Shown one piece after another: positions 22,028 through 34,449 of a DNA stretch of 64,000 nucleotides. Made by a program: the position numbers and the translations under genes. Numbering within the stretch: position 1 is the first letter of the stretch; every line of letters starts with the position of its first letter. The notes beneath the pieces are model-generated. The model saw only the letters and a program-made list of their open reading frames with translations. It was not told the DNA's origin and searched no databases. The stretch is from assembly GCA_963932465.1 (NCBI GenBank), contig OZ010795.1, forward strand, positions 523,161,451 to 523,225,450, written 5' to 3'. This DNA comes from Maratus speciosus (Eukaryota; Arthropoda; Arachnida; Araneae; Salticidae).

Positions 22028-22461
22028 TATACATCTTTGTTTATTTTGTTAAAATGTTGTTTGCGAATACAAAGAGTCTTGTCACGTGGAGAAACCTGTT
22101 GAGAAATCAACAACTTTTAAAACAACAATTTTTAAAACAACAATTATTTCCCTTATTTTTTATTCAAACTTACATATTACTCACGCTATGTATAAATCAA
22201 TCGCACCAAACCATAAAAAATTGAATTACTTATATAATTATTGTTGAAACTGAAATTTGAAATTTGATAAAAAGTGAAAGTTCGTTGGAAATAAAATACA
22301 ATAGCGCCCCAATTCTTAAACAAAGTTCATTAAAAAAATGATCGAGACTCGGTTAAAATTTCCTCAGTCGAAATAACAAAAGTACCTATATTATTTCAAA
22401 TTGCTAAAAAGGTGTAAGAATGAAACTTTAAAAAAAAATACCTAAAAAAAATAACATATAG
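22028..22461. other. No gene seen
   Basis: AT-rich flank with a short repeated AACAACAATTTTTAAAACAA-type word at about 22110-22145. Confidence 0.5.
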
Positions 22462-22640
22462 CTGATATTAAATATAATAGAAAATAAATACAGAAAACAG
22501 GAGCATGTATCTGATATTAAATATAATAGAAAATAAAAACAGAAAAAAGGAGCATGTATCTGATATTAAATATAATAGAAAATAAATGCAGTAAAGAGGT
22601 GTATGTAGCTGATATTAAATATAATACGAAAACCACAGAC
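22462..22640. repeat. 49-bp tandem repeat, about 3.6 copies
   Basis: CTGATATTAAATATAATA recurs at 22462, 22511, 22560 and 22609, an exact 49-base spacing. Copies differ by a few substitutions. Confidence 0.95.
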
Positions 22641-23439
22641 AGCCTTGGGAAGATTACATCAAGAAGAAATTATTCATATAAATTTCACCGGAAGTAAGAT
22701 AATTTTTCAGTCCGACCAATATTATTTATTCATTATAAGAGAAAAAATAGAGATCATAACATATAAAAATAATGTACGTAACGATACAGCAGCATTCAAC
22801 TTACCAAAACTGGGACTCGTGGTACTCAAGAGTTTTGAAAATAAAAATAAACATCCAAGTAAAATTTCAAAAAAGTAACGGACGTTACATGAAAAACTGA
22901 ATAATGGCACTTTCATCCATTTCATCATAGACCGTGCAATTTTAGAATACCATTATTTATTCCTTTTGAAAATGACTCTGGATGAGTTGAAACATTTCAA
23001 AAGTCAAATAAAACTTTTTTATTTAAGTTTAAATCTCACACCACTTTAGAAATTAGAAATAATATATTATTATAAGATGTTAAATTGACCAAACAGTCTT
23101 TGAACCGCTTATAAACAAAAGTACCGTTAATTGTTTGCCACTTTTCGGTTTACTTCCGATATTTTCTATTTTAAACAACGCACTATACAGAATAGTAAAA
23201 TATAAAAAGCAATTATAGTACCATATTTTAAAAAAATGTAATGATTTTACATCATTTTAATAAAATTTTACAATAGAACCGTAATCATATCTTTTCTAGG
23301 AAGACATTGGATGACTTCAGTTTAAGAAGAATGTCGAAAGACAAGGTTAATACCATTTTAGTTTTTGAACACCAACAAGTAATATAAAAAAATTTGTTCT
23401 AAAATCAGTTCCTACTTAGGTCATCAAAGAAAAATTTTA
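22641..23439. other. No recognised gene; one 77-codon ORF
   Basis: The plus ORF at 22645-22878 has fairly normal amino-acid composition, but I see no domain, no splice context and no relative. Treated as chance. Confidence 0.5.
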
Positions 23440-23690
23440 TATAATCCCTTAAGCTAATATTAGTTTTTGTTGCAGTAAAATATCTCAATTTGTTGATTTT
23501 CTATAAGCAAGTAGGTTTACAATGGAAGTCTATGGAAATTTGGCGAAATATTAGAGATATCGCCAAGTTGGCGACTCATTTTGGTCGCCAAATTTGCGAT
23601 ACATCGCCAAATTGGTGACAAACTTGGCGGTATTTAGCGACAGAACAGGGTCCCACCTATGGTAACCCCTTATTGAAAATACTTTCATTG
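23440..23690 (-). repeat. Fragment related to the Helitron interior at 3960-4200
   Basis: Read in reverse this matches 3960-4200, sharing ACTAATATTA, ATCAACAAATTGAGATATTT, a TAGACTTCCATTGTAAACCT-like word, and the TCGCCAAAT-rich part. Neither Helitron terminus is present, so it is a fragment or an older copy. Confidence 0.8.
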
Positions 23691-24175
23691 ATTTTCAATA
23701 ACCAATGGCCGCCATTTTGTTTCCCATGCAAAACGGAAATTAATTAAATAAAAAATTAATTTATTAATTAATATTTAAAAAAAATGTATTAACACCAATT
23801 GTCATCCAGTACAAGTTTAAAAAAATTTATTTTAACTTGATAGGATGAATAATGAGTATTTTATTAACGATTGAAAATTTGAACAAGATATATAAATATA
23901 TAAATAAATATATATATAAATAAATATAGGGAGGGTGTGAACTAATAGTAGGAAATGAAAAAAAAAATATTCGACCAACTCGCTGTTTCTTAAGTAAAAA
24001 TATATCCTGAACTATTTCACATCGGAAACACTATATCGAATGAATCAGATTTTAGTGGAAAGAAAAAAGGAGGAAAAAGAAAAGAATTCAGGGAAATTGA
24101 CATGTTGCTTGTACGGGAATCATAAAACACATCAGTCTCATTAATGCTAAAACATCAATTCCCTTCTTTTGCTAC

Positions 24176-25654
24176 TAGTCCAGGCAACAGGGAATTTTAC
24201 CTAGCAAAATTAATGGTAGTTCTAGAAATTGGCTTACTTTATGTTTTTTGGGTCGCTGAATCCAAATTTGTAACTTCCCACTAAAATTTCCCCCGGCAAC
24301 CCCCCCCCCTCCCCAAGTTTTGGTAAAATGCCCCCCAAAAAGGTTTTTATTAAAAAACTTTTATTTTATTGTTTTAGGGGAAAAGTATCTAGAAATTCAG
24401 AAAGTAGACAAAATTTGCAACAAATTAGATATATGATATCATGACTTAGGATGAAGGGGAAGGGGGGGCCTGCCTCGGAACATGCGCGCGGTGCTGCGTG
24501 GGCTAAGTTGCGCAATTCCACTTAACCACTCACACGTTTACATTCCCTCACATCTCCCCTCCGAACTTTCCTTATAAGGTTTTCTTTAAGTTTTTTGGGT
24601 CGCTGAATCCGAATTTTTAATTTACCACCAACATTTTCTACCCGACACCCCCCCCCCCCAAAAAAAAAAAAATAGCTGTTATTAACTTAAATTTCTTATT
24701 ATTTTCGGAGAAAAGCGTTACGAAATTCAGAAACTAGACAAAATTTGCAACAAATAGGATATATGACATTATGACGTAGGATAAACGGGGACAGAGGAGG
24801 CTGCCTCGGAACACACCCCGCGCGCTTTTCTCAAAAATCAAACTTTTTTAAAAATCAATTATTTCGGGGGTTGCCGGGTGAAATTTTGGTTGGAAGTTAC
24901 AACTTCGGATTCAGCGACCCAAAAAACATAAAGTGAGTCGAAATCCAGAACTAGTATTAATTTTTCCAGTCAAAATTCCCTATTTCCTGGACTTCATAAC
25001 TTAGCGCACGTAGCGCCGCAGTGCATGTTCAGAGGCAACCCTTCCCCTTCCCGTTTATCCTACGTCATAATGTCATATATCCTACTTGTTGCAAATTTTA
25101 TCTAGTTTCTGAATTTCGTAATGCTTTTCCCCTAAAACAATAAGGAATTTAAGTTAAAAACAACTATTTGAGGGGGGGGATTTTGGGGGGAAGTTAAAAT
25201 TCGGATTCAGCTACCCAAAAAACTTAAAGTAAATCTTATAGAGAAAGTTCGGAGGGGAGATGAGAGGGCGAATGTAAACGTGTGAGTGGTTAAGTGGAAT
25301 TGCGCAACTTACTTTACACAGCACCGCGTGCATGTTCCGAGGCAGATGACCCCTTCCCCTTCATCCTAAGTGATAATGTCATATATCTAATTTGTTGAAA
25401 ATTTTGTCTACTTTCTGAATTTCTAGATAATTTTTCCCTAAAATAATAAACAATTTGTTTTTTTTTTTAATAAAAACCTTTTTTGGGGGCATTTTACCAA
25501 AACTTGGGGGGAGGGGGGGTTGCCGGGGGAAATTTAGGTGGGAAGTCAAAAATTCGGATTCAGCGACCCAAAAAACATATAGTAAGCCTTTTTTCCAGAC
25601 CTACCATGAATTTTTCTAGGTAGAGCTCCTATACGGTCTCTATTGCCTGGACTA
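24176..25654. mobile_element. Multi-unit fold-back element (TAGTCCAGG ends)
   Basis: Ends are TAGTCCAGGCAACAGGG and the complement of TTGCCTGGACTA, flanked by TAC on both sides (24173-24175 and 25655-25657), a possible 3-bp duplication. Inside are four alternating units, each with TTTTTTGGGTCGCTGAATCC or its complement, a C- or G-run, and GTCATAATGTCATATAT-like words, so long arms pair with each other. No transposase is seen. The relative at 37575-39202 has the same ends. The 127-codon ORF on the minus strand is not convincing. Confidence 0.82.
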
Positions 25655-27488
25655 TACGTACTTGAATTCAGATTTATGATACGATGTTCCACTAGACGTG
25701 ATTTTTTTGTTTTTGTTTTTTCTGTTTTTTTGTTTTCGAGAACCAAAATTATTTTTTAAAGAATATAGTGTTCTTGAACATAATTGTGCAGAGAGGTATT
25801 CAACAATGAAGTTCCAACTATATATATATATATATATACAGGGTCCGTATGTATAAAATGATTCTGGGGATTTTAGGTGTTTTAGTACCAGAATTTTCGT
25901 AAAGTACCGTTCGCTATATATAAAGACAGATTTTTTTTTATTATTATTAAATATGGCAAATATTTCTTTATGAAAATTCTGATAAAAGGTGCTTGAAAGT
26001 CCTTGCAGCTTATGAACTCTGATATATAATTTCAAAATATTTTAAGTACCTTTTATTTCGTCATTACTGTTGTACATATATATAAAGCTTAACAAATAAA
26101 ACAAACTACATTTTCCTTGATCGTCCGCTACTTTTTAAATCCGTCTTCAACATATTTATTATAAATTAAATATACGGCGGTTAATCACAAGTTATTTAAT
26201 AAAATGCATTCCAATTTAACTTTAGTGAAAGCTTTTCTCTTCATGAAATGATTAACAAATTCTTTCCTGTGTTTTTCGCGGAAATTACTTTTTTGTGAAG
26301 TTATTAAAGATATTTACTATAGATAAATGCATTTAAAAATAGATTGAAATATTTTCTCAATTAATGATTCAGCGATATGAGCGGAAGTATGCTGCGGAAG
26401 TATGCATCAAATAAAAAATTAATTAAACATAGTTCTTAAATAATTTCAATAAAAAGGTAAAAATATATTAAAATGCCATTCGTTTTAATATACATTAAAT
26501 ATATTATTTAAAATCCCTAGAGGTTAAATATTAATACAAATTATCAGCAGTTTGTCCAGCTTATAATTACTAAAATAATTTTGTAAAAAAAAAAAAAAAA
26601 AAATACTAAGATACGTTTAATCTAACCCGTGTGTTCTAGTATAAAAATACAGTAGTTTTCCAGAAAATGGAAGCGACATTGTATCCTTTAATATATGTTC
26701 ATTGAATAGACAAATGGTTCCTAATATTCTTTCGAAATCATCTGTTTACGTATTCAACTCTTATTTCTATGTTTCATGTCCCATTAAACTTTTGTGTTTG
26801 TCTACATATTCCAGTGTAATCTAATTCTGGTATATTACCAAACTTAATTCCACAACAACTTTGAAAGCTCAGTTAGGATATAAAAAAAAACGATATTTGA
26901 AGCCGTAAACTAAAAGAAATTATATTTCTGCTCTTGCGAATATGAAAATTCTTTCATTACGAAAACCATAATATTAGCAACAACTGGTAAACTAATGAGA
27001 TCGGTCAATATTCTACAGAAAAACAGCCAAAGTTGCCACCGACAATATCAGCGTTTTCATTCGCATAAAGAAATTAATTTCAATACTACTGAATGTCTTG
27101 CACTTACAATATGGAAAGGATAATTAATATTGAAGCCAAAGAAATAAAACTCTTGTTTGATACCTTCTCTTCTCAGCCTAACAAGTTGTGAGAGTTATGT
27201 AAATATTTGGTCACCTAAAGTATCTTTTGGCAATACCTCATTATGTGGCAATGGTAAAGAAATAGTATATCTTTTAGGTTATTTTTCATATGAAATCTAG
27301 GATGAAGATTTTCCAATTTCAACAAATTTTTATGTATTAAAATCTCTTACGTACTAAATAGTCCTAAGAATGGGTGTGTTTAGTGCGAGGATATAATATC
27401 AATAAGTTTTTGCGCTCACATGGAAATAATTGAGTGAGATTTATGAAATTGCTACATTTTATGAGTCATTTTCTATATAGTCAGTGTT
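25655..27488. other. No gene seen in about 1.8 kb
   Basis: AT-rich, apparently unique DNA with a (TA)n run at about 25818-25838 and an A-run near 26584. Confidence 0.5.
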
Positions 27489-27811
27489 CACAGTAACACA
27501 TTTCTGCAAACGGTATTTCAAAGAGAGGGGGAGGATGTATTCTAGAAGTTGCGATATAGGACCCAGAGGGGGGGTATTTATCTAACTTTTACCGACCCTC
27601 AAATGTAACATATTGTTGAAAAGTTTGGCATGTGACCACTTATGCCTGTGCATGACATGAATAAGTGGTCACAGACCTTTCCAATAATATGTCACATGTG
27701 GGGGTCGTTAAAAGTTAGAAAAATGACCCCCTTTGAGTCTACTATCGCGCCTCCTGGAATACATCCCCCCCTCTCTCTTTGGCATACCGTTTGAAGAATT
27801 GTGTTACTGTG
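27489..27811. mobile_element. Short palindromic MITE (CACAGTAACACA ends)
   Basis: CACAGTAACACA at the left is mirrored by TGTGTTACTGTG at the right, followed inward by CAAACGGTAT/ATACCGTTTG, GAGGGGGAGGATGTATTC/GAATACATCCCCCCCTC and TAAGTGGTCAC/GTGACCACTTA. The arms meet near 27650. 323 bp, no coding, no clear duplication. Confidence 0.85.
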
Positions 27812-27964
27812 CACGGTGATTATATAAACAAGTTGGAAATTGCTCGTCAAACATGGCAAATGAGGTGCGTTTATACTATAACTAGTTTTATAAATATTGT
27901 TTCACCCCATATTGTACTGAATGTATATTTCTTTGCACTTCATAAGTGCACAGTCTGTAACATC

Positions 27965-28475
27965 ATTAAAATGCACTTGCAATATTTTTTCCCATTCCCC
28001 GTAATGTAACGTAATACTTTTGACAGTCCCTGTAATTAAACTATACAACCGATTTTCATAAAATTTGAAATGGCTGGACAAAATTTTACAAAAATTATAT
28101 ATTTAAAATTTCAGACCATCCGGAATTTCAGACCATCATTAAAATGCATTGCAATATTTTTTTTCCCATTGGCCGTAATGTAACGGAAAACTTTTGACTG
28201 TCCCTGTAATTAAACTATGCATCCGATTCTCATAAAATTTGAAATGGTTCGACAAAATTTTGCAACAATTATATATTTAAAATTTCAGGCCATTCGGAAG
28301 GCTGTAACATGATTAAAATGCACTTGCAAAAATTTTTCCCATTGGCCGAAATGTAAAGAAAAACTTTTGACTGTCCCTGTAATTAAACTATAAATCCGAT
28401 TTTCATAAAATTTGAAAGGGCTGGACAAAATTTTGCAAAAATCATATATTTAAAATTTCAGACCATTCGGTAGGG
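27965..28475. repeat. ~174-bp tandem repeat, three copies
   Basis: ATTAAAATGC recurs near 27965, 28137 and 28312. Each unit contains CTGTAATTAAACTAT-like, CGATTTTCATAAAATTTGAAA and TATATATTTAAAATTTCAG words. A GGACAGACAGATGGACGGAC tract lies just after the array at 28497-28516. Confidence 0.92.
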
Positions 28476-28579
28476 TAGTATTTGCTCTGTTATATGCGGA
28501 CAGACAGATGGACGGACGGAGAGATGGACTGAACGACGACTATAGGTGCTACGTATTTACATAATTACGAACGCACCTA

Positions 28580-29519
28580 AAAAGAACTAATACAATGTAG
28601 CAATTTCATAAACCTTACTCAATTATTTCTATGTAAGGGCAAAAACTTATTGATACATCCTCGTAACCTAAATTTCGCTATAAATAAAGAATTAAAATTG
28701 TTGGCAAGCATAATAATTTTCAAGTAGGTTATATTAGAATTGTAGAATATTCGTTGAAAAAGGAATTTGTACTGTCAATTATCCCCATAAAAAGAAACAA
28801 ATAATCCACGAGAGTAAAAAGCAAATGTTGAAGTCATGAATGAGAAGAGCACAGAAAATTGTTCGAGGTTGAATTTATATCGCGTTCTGAAAGATAATAA
28901 AATCACGAGAAAAAAAATCATGAGATTAAATTTAAAAAAAAAAGTAATAAGATCTAAAAAATATGACATATCAACAAACACGCGAGAAGAAATTAATATT
29001 CAGTAAAAAAAAAAAATAAGAAGAAAAAGAGATTTGGCAAAAGTTTGAGGTAACAAAATTAAGAATATCGAAATTTAAGCGGGTCGCGTTAGCCAAAAAG
29101 CAATTTTATGGACGAAATCGCAGGTGTTTTGAAGAACATATAAATTATGATAAATGGCGAAATTTGTTAGATATAAAAAAGATAGAAAAGAAAAACAAAA
29201 TAAGAAGGAACCTTCAAAACTCAAGAAAACAAAACAGGGGCTAGAGGTAGAAAGTTTTAAACTTGAAAAATCCAAGGGCTTAAAAGTTGTTGAGTTTATA
29301 AGAATTTGTACTTTTGGGGTAACAAAAATTGTACTCAAAATCAACAATAATTTTATCCTAATATTAAGTATAATTATTATGGCCGAAATGAAACTGTCCT
29401 TAACACTAGACGCCATCCAGTTCAAGAAAAAGAATATTCAAGAATTCATTTTTCATATTTAAGAAGAATATTGTAAAGTCAGACGTTTACCACATTATAA
29501 GAGGGCTGACTCTATTTTA
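28580..29519. other. No recognised gene
   Basis: A plus ORF (29154-29462, 102 codons) is Lys-rich at its start and hydrophobic later, with an antisense ORF of similar length. No domain or coding bias that I trust. Confidence 0.5.
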
Positions 29520-29678
29520 TTATATCTTTTGTTTTGCTTTTTTTTCTTTTCAGAGCCATTCTACGGTATTTAAATTTTACAAAATGAAGTATGAACTGAC
29601 GAGGTCGTCAGTATCATCAAGATGACAGAGAATGAGGGAATAAGAATGAACAATAAAGTTCAAAGGTGGAATGGAAAA
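29520..29678. repeat. Direct repeat, left copy beside the Helitron
   Basis: TTATATCTTTTGTTTTGC, then CAGAGCCATTCTA, AAATGAAGTATGAACTG, GAGGTCGTCAGTAT and AATAAGAATGAACAATAA are repeated in the same order from 31856. The left copy ends exactly where the Helitron's CTAG begins. Confidence 0.88.
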
Positions 29679-31855
29679 CTAGCCGTCTCTGGCGACCAGT
29701 TTGGTCGCCCTTAAATGTATGCTAGGAATTGCAACATATTACTTTTATTCATAATTTAATTTATTTACTTAATCTTTCGCGAAAACGGAAGATTCTGACA
29801 GAGAAAAAAAAAATTCTTTAAGATCATGACAGCATTTCGTATATTTTTTGATGTTATGTATTTCATCTTGTCCAAAACCGCTTAACTCACTTAGTCATTT
29901 TATTTCATATCCGTCTGCATATCAGTTGAAGAGCTAAATGGAAGAACATGTTAAGTAACAAAAATTACATTTGGAGAAATTCGTTGTGAAAGTTTTTGTT
30001 CTCAATTTTAATGATTTATTTTCTGTTTGATACCATGTGTTTAAAATATTAACAGGTGTGGTATTAAACTCTATCAAAAGAACTTATTCATATTTAATTT
30101 TTAATATTAAAAGTTTTTATTAAAATTGTTATTAAAATTTTTTAATATTATCAATATTATTTGGATTATTAAATATTAAAATATTAAATATTAATTAATA
30201 ATGTCTTAAATCTTCAAGGCTAAATAGAACTTTGGTATTTTAGCTTTACCATGTGATAGAATACCTGACAACACCTTCGTCCAAACGATAAAATCATTTT
30301 TAAGAAAATGTAGCATAACATGTTCTTCCACTGAGCTCGTCAATTGTAATACGTTCACTAATGCAGAGATTTTAACATATTAAATAATTTTCCGTATTTG
30401 TGTCCTCTTCCTATTGTCGCATTTCATCTAATACGACGCCAAAGGGATCCAGCGTCCGGGTCAACAAAATTACTGTGAATTTATCATTTAAATAGCAAAA
30501 ATTTACTGAGAAATGGGTTCGAAGCCAGAATATCAAAGAAAATAGTTATGTATAATTATATGTTACAATTTGGTACTTCTTAGTTATCCTGTCGACTAAA
30601 TTACTGTCGCCATGTTGTGAGATTAAATGCAAATAATGGTTTGCCATTAATTAATTAATTGTAAAATTAAATGACAATAATGGCCAATAAAACCATTATT
30701 TCGATGTTTTATTTGTATTTTTATTAATGTTTTACTAATTTATTTGTTCTTTCGTTATTTAAAATGAAAATTATATCAATTTGAGTAATTTGGCGAGTAG
30801 TTTGGCGATTTATATAATTTAGCGAATTTGGTCGACGGGAAAACTAAAAAGTACCTACAATTTTGATGCATCTCTTTCATGATCAAATAAGTACTAAATG
30901 ATAATATCCACCTCAGAATCAACGTAAAATGTAAGTTATAGTGTAAACAAATAGTACATTTTCGAAATATAGCAAATAAGTTGTTTTGATACGATTATAT
31001 AATAATAATGAAACACGATTCACCTTAAACGAATAGCGAGCTCAATTTTAAATCTAAAATTAATTTCGTTGGTTCATAAGCGAATGCCGTCACGAACAAA
31101 GCTGCATTCTGCCTCATGATTTGACAGCTATAAAAGTCATAATCAGGTTAATTATTTTAAATTCCTGTCTGGAGAATTCGCTTTACGAATGATTACCTTC
31201 ATGGCTTAATATTTTTAATCGCCAAAATGAACGAATGGCTATTGTTTGTTAATTTTGATGCAATGAGATATTGAGTTGTCAGCCTAATTTCAACCGAAGT
31301 TGTCTCAGAATATATCCATATTTGAATGTAATTTATCGCTTAAATGTCAATTATTTTTGTACGATCTTTCGAAAAATTTAACTTTTATGCAGTTCTATTG
31401 GAAAATATTATTTTGATTAAAAATGACTGCTTATCATATGGAAAGCGAAGCTGTCAACCCATATTTGGTTAACAGTTTTGGTTTTGGTAACAATCACATG
31501 AGTTAAACTTCTATTATTATGAGATTAAAGAAGCGTATTTTTAATTAGTTTGATATATGTGTTTTAAATGAAATTATGTACATGGTATTTTAAATGAATG
31601 GAATGAAAAGTTTATATTTTAATTAGTTTGATATATGCGTTTTAAATGAAAGTTATGTACCTGGTATTTTAAATGAAATGAATGAAAAGTTTATATTTTA
31701 AATGAAATGATGGCGATGGAACAATATTTGGAGATTTATCACCTGCGTCCTGTTAAAATAAAAGCAACGAAATGGCCGCTTGGCATATAAAAAGCTAAGC
31801 GGTCGTCCCAGAACTGTTGATGACAGTCAAATGCTTTGCGCTTTTATTATATAGA
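29679..31855 (-). mobile_element. Non-autonomous Helitron, minus strand
   Basis: On the minus strand the element opens with A|TCTATATAATAAAAGCGC (31855 leftward) and closes with CTAG|T (29682-29679). Just before the CTAG is a perfect hairpin, GGCGACCA-AAC-TGGTCGCC (about 29690-29708). The length is 2177 bp. No Rep/helicase coding. TTTGGCGA-type words inside link it to the Helitron ending at 5229. Confidence 0.9.
31541..31700. repeat. ~79-bp tandem repeat, about two copies
   Basis: TTAATTAGTTTGATATATG, GTTTTAAATGAAA and GGTATTTTAAATGAA are repeated about 79 bases apart, within the minus-strand Helitron. Confidence 0.88.
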
Positions 31856-32018
31856 TTATATCTTTTGTTTTGCTTTTTTTTTCTTTTCTTTTCAGAGCCA
31901 TTCTATAGTATTTAAATTTTACAAAATGAAGTATGAACTGTCGAGGTCGTCAGTATAGTCAAGATGACAGATAATGAAGGAATAAGAATGAACAATAACG
32001 TTCATAGATGGGATATCG
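31856..32018. repeat. Direct repeat, right copy beside the Helitron
   Basis: It begins at the base after the Helitron 5' end and repeats 29520-29678 with scattered differences (for example CTATAGT for CTACGGT) and an extra TTTTC. Confidence 0.88.
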
Positions 32019-32170
32019 ACTAAATACATTGTAACAGTCCATGGTCTGTGATAATCTCAGAAAAATGAGTTCAGGATATACGAAAATGGAATTCACGAGG
32101 ACAGAACTGGATCAGCCTAAAAAGTGATTCGACAGAGATCGTTTGGTAAAAGACGGAACACAAGGCTTAA

Positions 32171-32909
32171 GTGGTCTCAGGACTCTTAAAGCTTCGAAAT
32201 TTTAGGAATTTTATTTATTTTTTTAAGATGTTAAATTCCTATCTTCTCTGAATATTTTGATATAATTGTTTCCTTGAAATTCCTATTAGAACAGAAGTTA
32301 TGGTTTTTGGAATTACATCCGCTCAATATCTGGGGTGTTGTGTCCGAAACAATGAAATCATTTATCTTCGATTGAGGTTTTTGAGCATAACCCGCAGGAT
32401 ATATCAGAAATTTCTAAATTTTTTTTTCATTAAATTTTCAAAACACGTTTTTCATGTTACACTGTATAAATTCAACCTAATTTTTATTGATAAAAAATAT
32501 ATAATTTTTAGGTGATTATAGTGTTAAAATTTTAAAGATTTTGTATTAGCTAAATACAACCTTGTATTAAAAATATAAAAAAGCTTTAAGTACAACATTT
32601 TTTAAGTTTAGGGTAATTACTACTGTACGAAGTATAATTAGGCATGAAAAATTTCGTTATAACTGCAAAATTTGTTTTTTAATCCTGGGCATAGGGTGTT
32701 ATACCAATTTTCTGTTCGAGAAATGTCTGCATGTTTGGAGTGCCCTATACATACTAATTCTGCATCTTGCAATTTTTTAAAAATATGAAACGAAAGAACA
32801 TATTTATATTATTCACCCCAAAGAAAATTGCGTTTTTAAATCGTATACAGTTTAAGATATTAAATATTGCAAATGGTCTTTTTTTCCTCTTTTTCGAATT
32901 TTGAGACCC
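32171..32909. mobile_element. TTAA-type palindromic MITE (copy 3)
   Basis: TTAA at 32167-32170 and 32910-32913. It starts GTGGTCTCAGGACTCTTAAA and ends with the complement-like TTTTGAGACCC. The arms are more diverged than in copy 4, but blocks such as ATGTTAAATTCCTATC and ATTTCTCGAACAG-type words correspond to the other copies. The 71-codon ORF is an arm translation. Confidence 0.83.
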
Positions 32910-33848
32910 TTAATTGCTTGCAAACTTTAGCTACTGAAAAGAGAAACAAAAGTCCTCTTTTCATTTGTGGTTTATTGAATATTTAAAATCCCAATAATAT
33001 TCTTTGGTAGTCACATGTTTACTCTTGTTTGTATATTTTAGGTAGCATTAAACGTTTGGTTTGTCTGCATATTCGACTTGGATCTACTTTGTGGTAAATA
33101 ATCAACTATAATCCCAGATACACCTGTGGCGACAATTAAAAGACCCTATTCTCACCTTCCTATATATCGAACAACTAAGAGTAAAGTTTTCAAATTCAGT
33201 GTACATTAGGGTGGTCACAAGAAATCAATTTTCGAATTTTTTATGGGGGACCCCCCAAAAAGTTGCCAATAGACTCGAAAATGAGATTGGCAATGTTTCA
33301 GCTCATTTGGATAATATTAACCCGTGCCTTATTGAGGTTTAAGTTTGAAAAAATCGTGATTTTTCGCAAAAAAATGCTGTTTTTCCTTCATTAAATAAAT
33401 ACAAATGAACCTAGAAACATAATTCAGGCCTCATTTTATAAAACAAAAATTTTTGTTTTGAAGAACCACACGCCATTTTTTTTTCTAAAAATGTATAGAT
33501 TTAGAAATATGCGCATTTTTCAGGATCAGACTTCACCCGAATCCTAAAAATTTATTTTTTATGAAAATGTGAAAAAAATTGTAACATTCCATTTCATTTG
33601 CTTTCCACCTTTTATTTTTCTTTTTTTCATTTTGTACATAATAAAGGGTTTAATTAAAAAAAAAAAAAAATCCGAAGAAAATGAAAAAAATTGTATTTTG
33701 AATTGAAAGAATTAAAAAATTGGGAGCAAAGAAAGTATAAAAATTAGAACAAATAATGCTCAAATGCATTTTATTATTAAAGTTTTGTTACAAGAAAGGA
33801 AGAATAATAAAGAAAAGAAATTATTATCCGTTACAATTGTCACGTTAA

Positions 33849-34057
33849 CCCTTTCCAGTATAGAAAAATTATGTTCGTAAAATAATGAAGTCATTGTCTA
33901 CACCGAAATTTACAAAGGACTTTTTTAGAAATTAAAAACACATTCCTTTAACCTTTCTTTGTAAAAGGAAAATCTTATTAAAATATTCTTGGTGCCGTTT
34001 GTAACTTTGGAATTAAAATTATGTAGTCCCGGCATGGGACCACTGCGCTGGAAAGGA
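33849..34057. mobile_element. 209-bp piggyBac-like MITE nested in the hAT element
   Basis: TTAA at 33845-33848 and 34058-34061. Ends CCCTTTCCAG and CTGGAAAGGA (one mismatch) are inverted. TTAA plus CCC ends is the piggyBac pattern. No coding. Confidence 0.8.
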
Positions 34058-34449
34058 TTAAGGCTTAGATATGGTGGCTTTTGAAGAATGTTGAAAAGTT
34101 TTTCTACATTCAGATACAACTTTTAGCATATACTGTTTTTATTTTTCGTCTTTTGTTAAACAGGAATTGAAATCTCGGGTTAATTTTATCCCCCTTTCAC
34201 CTGTGCAATTGACAACTTTAAAACCATTCAATGTTTTCTTGCTTTCAAATAAGATTTATTTCCACACCATACATTGGGTTCAGTATTAAAAAAATGCTTA
34301 TTAATATAAAACCTCTTAAAAAATTTTACAGTTTGAGATGGAACAAAAACATTTACTTCTTTGTTCAATAAATAATTTACTTCGTTGAAACCTTTTGTTG
34401 CTCTTAAATTCCTATCATCATCATCATTTCTTCTTCAAATGACATTCAT

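Noticed and set aside
25652..26035. 127-codon minus-strand ORF as a gene
   Set aside because: It crosses the right end of a fold-back element and is rich in Lys, Tyr and Ile without a domain.
29075..29462. Opposed 116- and 102-codon ORFs
   Set aside because: They overlap on opposite strands; the composition is low-complexity and no motif or splice context supports either.
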